64,000 nucleotides of DNA, from the NCBI GenBank assembly GCA_031415695.1, contig JANOSH010000011.1, forward strand, positions 19,519 through 83,518, read 5' to 3'. The notes below the pieces were generated by a model. That model made no database searches. It was given only the letters and a program-made list of their open reading frames with translations, and was not told the origin of the DNA. Below are positions 44,169-52,405 of the stretch, piece by piece. The stretch's first letter is position 1. Each line of letters opens with the position of its first letter. This DNA comes from JANOSH01 sp031415695 (GTDB lineage: Bacteria; Actinomycetota; Acidimicrobiia; Acidimicrobiales; Ilumatobacteraceae). A program made the position numbers and the translations under genes.

Positions 44169-45592
44169 GACGTCTTGATCATCACGTGCTTTAGCTCGGT
44201 GTAGGCCTCGATCGAGTATGCCGAGAGATCCTTTCCGACGCCCGATTGCTTGAAACCGCCGTGGGGCATTTCCGACACCAACGGGCCATGCTCGTTGACC
44301 CACACGGTACCGAATTGCAAGGCGTTGGCGACCCGCATGGCCCGACCAATGTTGTTGGTCCACACGCTGGCGGCGAGTCCGAAGTCGACGCCGTTCGCCC
44401 ATTTGATTGCTTCGGCCTCGTCGGAGAACTGCTGCACCGTGACTACGGGTCCGAACACCTCACGCTGAACGATCTCACTTGATTGTTTCGGACCCACGAC
44501 GACCGTCGGCTCGAAATAGAACCCGCTACGCTTTGGTGTGGATCCACCCGTGGTGACACGCGCCCCTGCCTTCGCAGCACGGGCAACGAACCCGGCAACC
44601 CGCTTGCGTTGGTCGGCCGAAACGAGAGGTCCCATCTCGACACCGGTCTTTCCGGGGTCACCCATTTTGATGCTCTTGACAGCTTTGGTGAGTTCGGATA
44701 CTAGGTCGTTGTGAATACCGGGACCGGCAATCACGCGGGTCGACGCCGTGCAGTCTTGGCCTGAGTTCCAATAACCGAACGACCGCACGGCAGCGACCAC
44801 GGCTTCCAGGTCGGCGTCGTCGAAAACGACTACGGGGGCTTTTCCGCCGAGTTCGAGGTGTACCCGCTTCATGGTGTTGGCAGCTGATTTCATGATGAGT
44901 TTGCCGGTCGAGACTTCGCCGGTGAGCGACACGATGGCAACCTTCGGGTGGGCGACGAGCGCAGCGCCGCAGTTCTCGCCGTCGCCGGTGACGACATTGA
45001 AAACTCCGGGAGGGAAAATGTCGGCGGCCAGCTCGGCGATTCGTAACGCGGTTAGCGGGGTCAGTTCTGACGGCTTGAGCACCACGGTATTGCCAGCCGC
45101 CAGCGCAGGGCCGATTTTCCATCCGGCCATCATCATCGGGTAGTTCCATGGCGCTATGAGTCCGGCGACGCCGAGTGGTTCGCGCCGAAGGATCGATGTG
45201 TAGCCCGGAAGGTACTCACCGGGCGCGGTGGTGGATGCGTGGCGTGCGCCGCCGGCGAAGTATCGCAGGTTGTCGACCATGAACTCGACCTCGGGCGGCA
45301 CGATCGACAGTGGTTTGCCGACGTTCAGGCTCTCGAGGGCCACGAGCTCATCGGCGTTGGCCTCGATGACATCGGCCAGGTTGTTGAGGCAGGCGGCGCG
45401 GGTTGCCGGTGACGATGTCCCCCAGGTCTCAAATGCCTTAGCCGCGGCCTTCACTGCTTTGTCGACGTCCTTGGCATCGGACGATGCCACGTTCGCGATA
45501 GGCGAGCCAGTTGCGGGGGCGAGCACCTTGTCGGTGCGTCCTGCCCATGTTTGCAACCATTTACCGGCGATAAAGTTTGCGTTCTGTGTCAT
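44165..45592 (-). CDS. aldehyde dehydrogenase, gamma-aminobutyraldehyde dehydrogenase-like
   Basis: 475 residues from the ATG at 45592. NAD-dependent: APWNYPMMMAGWKIGPALAAGN, LTGEVSTGKLIMKSA, HLELGGKAPVVVF (catalytic Glu), YWNSGQDCTASTRVI (catalytic Cys), FGPVVTVQQF, GTVWVNEHGP. Length and the WNSGQDCTA motif fit the PatD/aminobutyraldehyde group. First gene of the operon with Lrp and the aminotransferase, consistent with amine or polyamine breakdown. Confidence 0.9.
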   Translation of the reverse strand: MTQNANFIAGKWLQTWAGRTDKVLAPATGSPIANVASSDAKDVDKAVKAAAKAFETWGTSSPATRAACLNNLADVIEANADELVALESLNVGKPLSIVPPEVEFMVDNLRYFAGGARHASTTAPGEYLPGYTSILRREPLGVAGLIAPWNYPMMMAGWKIGPALAAGNTVVLKPSELTPLTALRIAELAADIFPPGVFNVVTGDGENCGAALVAHPKVAIVSLTGEVSTGKLIMKSAANTMKRVHLELGGKAPVVVFDDADLEAVVAAVRSFGYWNSGQDCTASTRVIAGPGIHNDLVSELTKAVKSIKMGDPGKTGVEMGPLVSADQRKRVAGFVARAAKAGARVTTGGSTPKRSGFYFEPTVVVGPKQSSEIVQREVFGPVVTVQQFSDEAEAIKWANGVDFGLAASVWTNNIGRAMRVANALQFGTVWVNEHGPLVSEMPHGGFKQSGVGKDLSAYSIEAYTELKHVMIKTS

Positions 45593-45712
45593 GTCAGGCC
45601 TCGTATGTGCGATGTAGTGCGATATAGCTATCGTACTCCTTCGGATTACGGCTGGTATTCCACCAGATACGACGGAATCCGTACCGGCATGTGTGGCTAC
45701 GCTCTTGGATAG

Positions 45713-46636
45713 ATGGCCAGTTCGTGCGCTCCTCGTATTGCCGTTGCCCCCGCGACATCTCCCCCCTGGGTGAATGTCGCTGTACAACACGGTGGGGGTG
45801 AGCTAGTACCGGTTGTCGAGTGCGAAGGCCTTATCTGGGGCTTGGGCCGTGACGCTGCCTTACTTGAGGACACGCTGGCGGGTGCGCCCCATTGCCGATG
45901 GGTGCAGTTGCCGTTCGCAGGTGTCGAGTACTACACCCACCTGTTCGACGACGGTCGCACTTGGACGTGCGCTAAGAGCGTGTTTGCTGAACCGGTAGCC
46001 GAGTTGGCGCTCAGCCTCGCCCTGGCTGGCATGCGAAACGTCGGCGCATATCATCGGGCACAATCGTGGTCGGACCCAGCGGGCCGAAACCTGTTCGATG
46101 CCAACGTCACAATCGTTGGCGGTGGAGGCATCACCGAGTCGCTAGTCGGCTTGCTGCAGCCGTTTCGTACCCGAATCACTGTTGTTCGAAGCCGTCTACA
46201 GGAAATGAACGGGGTTGCTGAAGTTCTCAGCCTTGACCAGCTCTCTGATGCTCTGCCAGGGGCAGACCTGGTCGTACTGGCGGTAGCGTTGACGGCCGAG
46301 ACCGATCAACTCATCAGTGAATCGGAGTTGGGCTTGATGGAATGTCACGCGTGGCTGGTGAACGTTGCGAGGGGTCGACACATCGTCACCGATCACCTCG
46401 TTGCGGCCTTGCAAGCGGGCACGATTGGGGGCGCCGGGCTCGACGTCACTGATCCCGAGCCGCTGCCCGACAGCCACCCACTCTGGACATTGGACAACTG
46501 CATCATCACGCCGCACACAGGCACAACTCCCGACATGGACGAGCCCTTGATGTCGGCTCGGATCGCAACGAACGTGGCGGCCTTCGGCTCCGGTGAGCCG
46601 TTGATCGGGCTAGTCGACGCGCAGCGCGGATACTGA
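45713..46636 (+). CDS. D-2-hydroxyacid dehydrogenase family protein
   Basis: 307 residues. NAD-binding VTIVGGGGITESLVGLL; catalytic residues in VNVARGRHIV (Arg), DPEPLPDSHPLW (Glu) and ITPHTG (His). The N-terminal domain is short. The stop overlaps the ATG of the next gene (TGATG), so the two are coupled. Substrate unknown. Confidence 0.85.
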   Translation: MASSCAPRIAVAPATSPPWVNVAVQHGGGELVPVVECEGLIWGLGRDAALLEDTLAGAPHCRWVQLPFAGVEYYTHLFDDGRTWTCAKSVFAEPVAELALSLALAGMRNVGAYHRAQSWSDPAGRNLFDANVTIVGGGGITESLVGLLQPFRTRITVVRSRLQEMNGVAEVLSLDQLSDALPGADLVVLAVALTAETDQLISESELGLMECHAWLVNVARGRHIVTDHLVAALQAGTIGGAGLDVTDPEPLPDSHPLWTLDNCIITPHTGTTPDMDEPLMSARIATNVAAFGSGEPLIGLVDAQRGY

Positions 46637-47172
46637 TGCTCACCGCCGCTGCACTCGTTGGCCTACTGGCCGAACCCAATCGACGTCGCGTTATTGCCGC
46701 CCTGATACTCGACGCGTCGACTCCGCACGAGATCTCTCGGCAAACCGGGTTGTCGATACCCGATGTCGTCACCGCCCTTGGGCGTCTCGAAGCTGCCGGT
46801 CTGGTGCTTGAGGACATGGACGATTTTCAGCTGCTCGGCGAAGCGTTCGGCGTTGCTGCCCGAGCCTCGGCGGCCGATCGAAGGTTAGAGCGTGAGCACG
46901 ACGGCCCCGACGCTCGGGTTCTCAACGCTTTTGTTCGGGACGGTCGAATTCTCTCGATCCCGATGGCACATTCGAAAAGGCTCGTCCTTGTCGCGATGCT
47001 GGCGCAAGAGTTCGAACCGGGCCGCCGGTATTCGGAAAAAATGGTCAATCTGATGCTGGGGAAATGGCATGACGACGCGGCAGCGTGGCGCCGCTACCTG
47101 GTCGACGAAGGCTTTATGGATCGAGACGAGGGTGAGTACTGGCGCTCAGGAGGCCAGGTGTCCGTAGGCTAG
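46636..47172 (+). CDS. ArsR-like helix-turn-helix protein with DUF2087 domain
   Basis: 178 residues. N-terminal winged helix: LVGLLAEPNRRRVIAALIL, HEISRQTGLSIPDVVTALGR, LEAAGLVLE. C-terminal DUF2087: LNAFVRDGRILSIPMAHSKR, MLAQEFEPGRRYSEKMVNLML, RRYLVDEGFMDRDEGEYWR. Proteins of this kind are probably regulators. Coupled to the 2-hydroxyacid dehydrogenase. Confidence 0.85.
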   Translation: MLTAAALVGLLAEPNRRRVIAALILDASTPHEISRQTGLSIPDVVTALGRLEAAGLVLEDMDDFQLLGEAFGVAARASAADRRLEREHDGPDARVLNAFVRDGRILSIPMAHSKRLVLVAMLAQEFEPGRRYSEKMVNLMLGKWHDDAAAWRRYLVDEGFMDRDEGEYWRSGGQVSVG

Positions 47173-47177
47173 CGGTC

Positions 47178-47747
47178 ATCGTTTCTTTCTACGACGCCCT
47201 TGGCCTGCGGCCGACTGCCACCTCGAGCGAGGTGCGGGTCGCCTTTCGGGTGCTGGCGCGACGTCATCATCCCGATAGCGGAGACCAACCCAACAGCGAG
47301 CGGATGTCGGCGATCAACGAGGCGTTTCGTGTGCTCAGTGATCCCGGTAGACGAGCGTTGTACGACAGCACGCTTCGGCCAACAACTATCACGCATAATT
47401 GGGTCGCCGAGCCGGCCGAGCCTCGGTTCGTGCCGATGACGTCGTCCACCACTCGGTGGCCGCTGATGGGGTTGCTCCTCGTGTCGGTGATGGCGGTGAT
47501 ATTCGTGTTTAGCGCGTATGCCAACCAAGGCAGTGGAACGCAGATTCCTCAACCCGGTTCAGTATCGCTGGCCCTTGGCACGTGTGTGCAAATCCGTACC
47601 GGCGCGCAGGCGACGCAGGTGCCTTGTACTAGCCCGCATTACGGAGTGGTAACCGAGCGGGTTCCCCGTGATGGCCGCTGTCCGCGTGGTACGGAGGGTT
47701 ACTACGACCGGGCGTCACCGGATTTGGTGTGCGTCAAGCGCAGCTGA
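47178..47747 (+). CDS. membrane-anchored J-domain protein with an apparent ATC start
   Basis: 189 residues. The J domain is FYDALGLRPTATSSEVRVAF, then LARRHHPDSGD (HPD motif) and INEAFRVLSDPGRRALYDS. A single membrane segment (WPLMGLLLVSVMAVIFVFSA) precedes an outside domain with four cysteines. Homology starts at residue 2-4, and no ATG, GTG or TTG exists between the upstream stop at 47133 and the J domain. The ATC at 47178 lies 7 bases after TAGGCT (47165-47170), exactly the leaderless position. GTG at 47232 would cut off half the J domain. Confidence 0.7.
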   Translation: MVSFYDALGLRPTATSSEVRVAFRVLARRHHPDSGDQPNSERMSAINEAFRVLSDPGRRALYDSTLRPTTITHNWVAEPAEPRFVPMTSSTTRWPLMGLLLVSVMAVIFVFSAYANQGSGTQIPQPGSVSLALGTCVQIRTGAQATQVPCTSPHYGVVTERVPRDGRCPRGTEGYYDRASPDLVCVKRS

Positions 47748-47768
47748 ACGGCTACACTTGTAAGCTCC

Positions 47769-47841
47769 GGGCGTTTAGCTCAGTCGGAAGAGCACCACCT
47801 TCACACGGTGGGGGTCAGGGGATCGAGGCCCCTATCGCCCA
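47769..47841 (+). tRNA. tRNA-Val, anticodon CAC
   Basis: Folds into a full cloverleaf: acceptor GGGCGTT/ATCGCCC (one U-U mismatch), D arm GCTC/GAGC, anticodon stem CCACC/GGTGG with loop TTCACAC (CAC at 47802-47804), variable GGGTC, T arm AGGGG/CCCCT. The T loop reads ATCGAGG, with A in place of the usual first T. CCA is not encoded. A -10 like TACACT at 47753-47758 precedes it. Confidence 0.92.
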
Positions 47842-47875
47842 CGGTAAGGTTCCGCTTTGTGGCGCGTACTGCAAT

Positions 47876-47918
47876 CTTTCGCGCCGTAGCGCGCCGATGG
47901 CGCGCTGGTGCGCGAAAG
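47876..47918. terminator. long two-part hairpin between tRNA-Val and pxpBC
   Basis: CTTTCGCGC (47876-47884) pairs with GCGCGAAAG (47910-47918), and inside it AGCGCGCC pairs with GGCGCGCT around GAT. It sits between two convergent units and probably ends both transcripts, although there is no U tract. Confidence 0.5.
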
Positions 47919-47928
47919 CTCGGGACTA

Positions 47929-49437
47929 TCAGTAGTTGCTTCGGTAGTTGATCTTGACCGTGGCCCCGGGTCGCAGTTGGCCGACAATGGGCAGATCGGT
48001 TTCGTCGATGACGGCAACCACCGGGTAGCCGCCCGTCGTACCAGCGTCCGGCCCGAGAATGATGGGGAAGCCGTCGGGCGGTAGTTGAATGGATCCGGGA
48101 AGCAAGGCGAAGCTGGGAAGGGTGCCGGGAAGTCCCGGGTGTGATTCGCCGGAAAGCCGAATGCCCGCTCGGTCGCATCGTTGATCGACGCGCCAACGTT
48201 GGCCTAGCAACGAGCCGATGAGGTCGAAATCCAGCAGATGTGAATTCGGACCTGGACGAGCGGTCAACACGGCTGACTCGCCAGGGTGCGCCCGGTTCGT
48301 GACCGGGTCAAACCAGGGCTGCGCAGAGGTGGCAACTACGCCAGTCGCGAACAATGCGCCCGCCCCGACCGGTGGGGGGCCCAAGCGCGCCAGCGAGTCA
48401 TACGAACGACTTCCAAGTAGTTCGCCGACGTCGAGACCGCCTCGCAGTGCGACATATACCCGCAGGCCAACCGTCGGGCGAAAAACCTGGAGCGCATCGC
48501 CCGGCCGCAGTACTAGGGCGCGGTTCTGGTCGGCGTCACGGCCATTGATCGTCAGTCGGCAAACAGCACCCGTCACGGCCACAATGCTACGACGGCGAGC
48601 GACAAGTGTGATCTCGCCAAATGCGCCCTCGAACGCTGCGGTATCGACCCGATTGCCGACAAGTCGGTTGGCTAACGAAAAGGACGGCTGGTCTGCCGCC
48701 CCCGATGACCCCACGCCTTGGCTTCGCAGGCCGAACCGGCCGCGATCTTGAATGGTGACCAACCCGGTGCACGCCGCGACCTCGACGGCAGGGTTGGCGG
48801 GTAGCGCAACAGTGGGCTCGGGTTCGGGTGGCAACTCGGGAGGGCCGCGACGAAACGACACCGTGTCACCTGCCGCGAACCTGGCCGGGGTCGTCGCGCT
48901 CGTGCGAAAGACCGGTTCGAGTGTCCTTCCAATCAAGTTCCAGCCGCCGGGGCTGTCGACGGGGTAGATGCCGGTCTGGGGTCCGGCGATGGCAACCGAC
49001 CCGGCGGGAACAAGTTGACGCGGCGTGGCACGCCGGGGCACGAACAGCCGAGGATCGAGGCCCGACATGTACGCGAAGCCCCGTACGAAGCCGAGGCATT
49101 CAACCTGGAACGTGGCCGCTTCGAAGGCATCGAGCATCGCAGTGGGGTGAAATCCGCACTGGGCGGCTACCTCGTCGAGATCGGGGCCGCCAGCTTCGTA
49201 CCGGACTGTGTGATGCCGACCCGACGTCGCCGTGTCGGCCTCGGGTAGGTCGAGCACGGCAGCGCGTAACGAAGCGGGCGTGTCGTGGACGGCGCAGGTG
49301 ATCAAAATGTTGCCCCAGCCTGGAACCCGCTCGCTCCCGATGCCGGCCTGTTCCAGCGCCTGCAGCCAGCCGCGAGTGAGTGACACGTCGTCGAGTTCGA
49401 CCAGCACTCCCCGGCGGCCAAACGGTCGGATGTGCAC
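47929..49437 (-). CDS. pxpBC: 5-oxoprolinase subunits B and C as one fused protein
   Basis: 502 residues from the GTG at 49437, 2 bases after the pxpA stop. The first part (about 1-205) is PxpB/KipI: LVELDDVSLTRGW, ECLGFVRGFAYMSGLDPRL, PRRATPRQLVPAGSVAIAG, QTGIYPVDSPGGWNLIGRT. The second (about 225-502) is PxpC/KipA: TGLVTIQDRGRFGLRSQGV, GAADQPSFSLANRLVGN, LRGGLDVGELLGSRSYD, ILGPDAGTTGGYPVVAVI. With PxpA it converts 5-oxoproline to glutamate using ATP. The BC fusion is known in other bacteria. Confidence 0.9.
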   Translation of the reverse strand: MHIRPFGRRGVLVELDDVSLTRGWLQALEQAGIGSERVPGWGNILITCAVHDTPASLRAAVLDLPEADTATSGRHHTVRYEAGGPDLDEVAAQCGFHPTAMLDAFEAATFQVECLGFVRGFAYMSGLDPRLFVPRRATPRQLVPAGSVAIAGPQTGIYPVDSPGGWNLIGRTLEPVFRTSATTPARFAAGDTVSFRRGPPELPPEPEPTVALPANPAVEVAACTGLVTIQDRGRFGLRSQGVGSSGAADQPSFSLANRLVGNRVDTAAFEGAFGEITLVARRRSIVAVTGAVCRLTINGRDADQNRALVLRPGDALQVFRPTVGLRVYVALRGGLDVGELLGSRSYDSLARLGPPPVGAGALFATGVVATSAQPWFDPVTNRAHPGESAVLTARPGPNSHLLDFDLIGSLLGQRWRVDQRCDRAGIRLSGESHPGLPGTLPSFALLPGSIQLPPDGFPIILGPDAGTTGGYPVVAVIDETDLPIVGQLRPGATVKINYRSNY

Positions 49438-49439
49438 TG

Positions 49440-50195
49440 TTAGGTCGGGTCGGCCGCGAAACGGGAGATGGCGAATCCGGCCTCGATCAGTTCCTCGCGC
49501 ACGGCGCGTGCCACCGTGACGGCATTGGGCGAATCGCCGTGGATGCATACGGAATCGAACGATCCGGTGCGGGCCAGTCGTACCGCTTGCTCGGCTGCGA
49601 GATGCGGTTCATGGATGAGATCGCCCGGTTGACCTCGAGGGATCAACAGGCCATTGGCCTGGTAGCCGCGTTCGGCGAATGCCTCGGACGCGACCGCTAT
49701 TCCCCTGTCGGCGGCCGCCACGCCAGCGGCACCCGTCGGGCTCGTGAGCAACATCAGCGGGCTGGGCCACGCCGCCAGCGCCGCAGCCACCGCTCCGCCT
49801 TGCATCTGGTCGGTGAGGGTGCGATGAAACAGCGCACCGTGCGGCTTCACATAGCTGATGGACATCCCGGCCACCCGGGCTAGACCATCGAGTGCCGCGA
49901 TTTGATACAGCAGATCGGCCTCGAGTTCGGCGGCTGAGACCGTCATCTCTCGCCTACCAAACCCGGCGAGATCGGGATACGAGACATGTGCGCCGACCGC
50001 CAGCCCGTTGATTGCGGCCAGGTCGAGTGTGCGCCTAATGGTGACGGGGTCCCCGGCATGAAAGCCGCAGGCGATGTTGACGCTCGACAGCAGCGGCAGG
50101 AGCGCTTCGTCGTCGCCGAGCTTCCAACGCCCATATGACTCGCCGGCGTCGGCGTTGATATCAATAAAGCGAGACTGGTTACCCAAGACGGCCAT
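49440..50195 (-). CDS. pxpA: 5-oxoprolinase subunit A (LamB/YcsF family)
   Basis: 251 residues from the ATG at 50195; TATGGT lies 8 bases before it, and an ATG at 50225 is the alternative. IDINADAGESYGRWKLGDDE, VNIACGFHAGDPVTIRRT, GAHVSYPDLAGFGRREM, YVKPHGALFHRT, GDSPNAVTVARAVRE are the family motifs. Forms an operon with pxpBC. Confidence 0.93.
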   Translation of the reverse strand: MAVLGNQSRFIDINADAGESYGRWKLGDDEALLPLLSSVNIACGFHAGDPVTIRRTLDLAAINGLAVGAHVSYPDLAGFGRREMTVSAAELEADLLYQIAALDGLARVAGMSISYVKPHGALFHRTLTDQMQGGAVAAALAAWPSPLMLLTSPTGAAGVAAADRGIAVASEAFAERGYQANGLLIPRGQPGDLIHEPHLAAEQAVRLARTGSFDSVCIHGDSPNAVTVARAVREELIEAGFAISRFAADPT

Positions 50196-50202
50196 GCTCA
50201 CC

Positions 50203-50230
50203 GACCATAGTCCTACGTTGACCATAGGAT
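50203..50230. promoter_or_regulatory. divergent leaderless promoters with a GACCATAG direct repeat
   Basis: GACCATAG occurs at 50203-50210 and 50220-50227. The first copy contains the complement of TATGGT, the -10 of pxpA; the second runs into TAGGAT (50225-50230), 6 bases before the GTG of the hydrolase gene. The repeat therefore follows from two back-to-back promoters or marks a shared regulator site. Confidence 0.4.
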
Positions 50231-50236
50231 CGTTGG

Positions 50237-51082
50237 GTGATTTCTTCGCTTATTATCTCCGAAGGTGTCAGCCTGCATGTGCATGATTGGCCGCTGCCAC
50301 CCGGAGGGGGTGAGCCGATCGGGACAGTGGTGCTAGTACACGGCCTTGGTGAGCACATAGGCCGTTACGAACACGTCGCGTCGAACCTCAACGAGTGGGG
50401 CTGGAACGTGGTTGGCTACGACCTCCGTGGCCACGGCCGATCGACCGGGGCGCGTGGACGGCTCGCCACGGCCGATGATCTTTTCACTGATTTGGCCTTG
50501 GTCATCGAACAGGCTCGCAGCCGTTACTCGGGGCGGTTGGTGTTGTTTGGGCACAGCATGGGCGGCGCTGTTGCAGCGGCGTTCGCGGCGGGTGGGGCAG
50601 CGAGTCCACACCCGACCTGGTGGCGTCCCATCGACGGTCTCGTGCTCAGTTCTCCAGCGCTTGACCCGGGCATGACTGGGGTCCAGAAAGCCCTGCTTGC
50701 GATGTTGGGCCGTGTTGCTCCAAATTTGGCGGTAAGCAATGGGCTCAAGGCCTCGTGGATCTCCCATGATCCGGCAGTTGTGGCCGCCTACAAGGCTGAT
50801 CCTCTCGTCCATAACCGAGTGACTCCTCGTCTGGCCCAGGCCATTGTTGACGCCGGTCGTGTTGCTGCGCGGCGCGCGCCACGATGGACGGTGCCAACCT
50901 TGCTTGTCTATTCGGCTAACGATCGGTGCGTTTGTGCCGACGGCAGTGTCGAGTTTGCGCGGGCTGCGCCCGCAGTTGTGGTGACGAATCATGGTTTTCC
51001 TTCGTTGGCGCACGAGATCTTCAACGAACCCGAGCGGGACCAGGTGTTCGCCATCGTGAAGCGTTGGCTGAACCAGTATTGA
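50237..51082 (+). CDS. alpha/beta hydrolase, monoacylglycerol-lipase-like
   Basis: 281 residues from the GTG at 50237. TVVLVHGLGEHIGRYEHVA, VVGYDLRGHGRSTGARG, LFGHSMGGAVAAAFAA (nucleophile Ser in GHSMG), VPTLLVYSANDRCV (Asp) and NHGFPSLAHEIFNE (His) give the catalytic triad of the monoacylglycerol lipase group. Ends 1 base from the convergent scramblase-like gene. Confidence 0.88.
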   Translation: MISSLIISEGVSLHVHDWPLPPGGGEPIGTVVLVHGLGEHIGRYEHVASNLNEWGWNVVGYDLRGHGRSTGARGRLATADDLFTDLALVIEQARSRYSGRLVLFGHSMGGAVAAAFAAGGAASPHPTWWRPIDGLVLSSPALDPGMTGVQKALLAMLGRVAPNLAVSNGLKASWISHDPAVVAAYKADPLVHNRVTPRLAQAIVDAGRVAARRAPRWTVPTLLVYSANDRCVCADGSVEFARAAPAVVVTNHGFPSLAHEIFNEPERDQVFAIVKRWLNQY

Positions 51083-51083
51083 C

Positions 51084-52028
51084 CTAACCGCCGCCGAAGC
51101 CGCGGGCATCTTGCTTCAGGCCAAGATCGATTGACAGTGCACACGCCATCACCAGCGACCGGAGTGGATCTCCGAGAACGTGATGGATCCGAACGACGTA
51201 GGTGTCCGCGCTCGTGAACATCGTGCGACCCAGGCCCTCGAAGGTCTTGGCAATTCGAGCTACTTCGAGACCGGACGGTAGCTCGACCCTAAAGTCCCAT
51301 GCCCGTCAATTCTCGGCCTTCAGGTGGGCAAGCAGCACACCGTCGGGCCCGGTCAATCTGAAGTCGATTTTGCCGAAAACGTTGCGTTGTGCGAGCTGGC
51401 CAATGAACTGATTGTTCGGGCCGAAGACGTTGATCCGAGAAAGGAAAAGTTTGGCGGGCCGGGTAAGCCGCAGAATCAAGGCATCGTCGGCACCCCTCAC
51501 GTCGAAGTGATGGGTAAAGAACTGATCGAACGCGGTGAAGATCCGTAGTGCCTGTTTGAGCTTCGTCTGACCGATCTGTTCGACCTCGCCGAGCGATTCA
51601 CCTACTGAGTTGAAGAGCAGGTAATGGGTGTTCACCTCGATCAGCTTGCTGCGCTGATTTACAATCAAGATTGAGGTGCCCAGCAGGGTTCCGTCCTCGA
51701 CAAATGTCGCAGGTCCAAGTTCGCTTTTGGCTACCTGGTCTCGAATCATTTGAGGGGAATACTCCATTACACCTTGTTTGCGGGCGCGAGATCGCAGACG
51801 CAGCCGCCATCCAATTATCAGAGCTGCTATAAGAACAACACCAACGACTAAGCCCGCCGGTCCGTAACGTTGTCCGGCGAACTCTCGGGCCAAGCGCAGA
51901 CCGATTGTGGCGGCGGCGACGGCCACGAGTGGACCGCGCGGTCTGCGCTTACGTGAGCGCGCCGGATCGGCGGCGGTTATTTTCGCCGGTGGAGGCAGGG
52001 GTGATGTCACGTCGGGCAGCCTATTCAC
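51084..52028 (-). pseudogene. scramblase/LURP-one-related protein interrupted by an in-frame TGA
   Basis: From the GTG at 52028 the protein has a Pro/Arg-rich N terminus, one or two membrane segments (AGLVVGVVLIAALIIGW), and a scramblase-like beta-barrel (FVEDGTLLGTSILIVNQRSK, RINVFGPNNQFIGQLAQRN, VLLAHLKAEN), then TGA at 51306-51308. In the same frame it continues RAWDFRVELPSGLEVARIAK, TFEGLGRTMFTSADTYVVRI, DPLRSLVMACALSIDLGLK to TAG at 51084, the expected second half. The stop stands where the family has Trp (ENWRAWDF), so a TGG to TGA change is the simplest explanation. Without readthrough a 240-residue fragment is made. Confidence 0.7.
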
Positions 52029-52062
52029 CGTGAAACGAGGTTGGCGCGGTACGGTGCATGAC

Positions 52063-52257
52063 GTGGACGTTGTGACTGAGCCTCTCGATTGCCCGCGATG
52101 TGGGCAAGTCCTTGTTGACGAGGCCTTCTACGGCCCGTGCGGTGCCTGCCGCTCGCAGCTACGCGCGGCATTCGCGGGCCTCGCCCGTGAGGTCGAGTTT
52201 GTGGCGTACGAGCCGAAGATGAACGTTACGCCCAACGCAGTAGCGATCAAGGAATAG
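52063..52257 (+). CDS. small zinc-ribbon protein
   Basis: 64 residues from the GTG at 52063, chosen because TACGGT (52050-52055) lies 7 bases before it. LDCPRCGQVLVDEAFYGPCGACRSQL holds two CxxC pairs for one zinc ion; the rest is charged. Divergent from the scramblase-like gene by 34 bases. Followed by a strong hairpin. Family not recognised. Confidence 0.65.
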   Translation: MDVVTEPLDCPRCGQVLVDEAFYGPCGACRSQLRAAFAGLAREVEFVAYEPKMNVTPNAVAIKE

Positions 52258-52259
52258 AT

Positions 52260-52286
52260 CAGCGCCTCGGACAATCCGAGGCGCTG
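52260..52286 (+). terminator. intrinsic-terminator-like hairpin
   Basis: CAGCGCCTCGGA (52260-52271), loop CAA, TCCGAGGCGCTG (52275-52286): a perfect 12-base stem directly after the zinc-ribbon gene, followed by the T/G-rich ACTGTTGTGTT. Confidence 0.65.
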
Positions 52287-52405
52287 ACTGTTGTGTTGGG
52301 ATTTGGGTTGTGGTGGTGGTGAGCTTCGCTTCTTCAGATCGGCATGCTGTCCGGTGTTTCCAGAGATTGAACACGCGCTGACCAAATACTGAGAGTCTGT
52401 GCCGC

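Noticed and set aside
47232..47747. J-domain gene starting at GTG 47232
   Set aside because: It would remove the first helix of the J domain, which is well conserved in the same frame upstream to 47187.
51306..51308. TGA read as tryptophan genome-wide
   Set aside because: TGA ends many intact genes here (for example the MFS gene at 1280, the aldehyde dehydrogenase at 44165 and the hydrolase at 51082), so the standard code applies.
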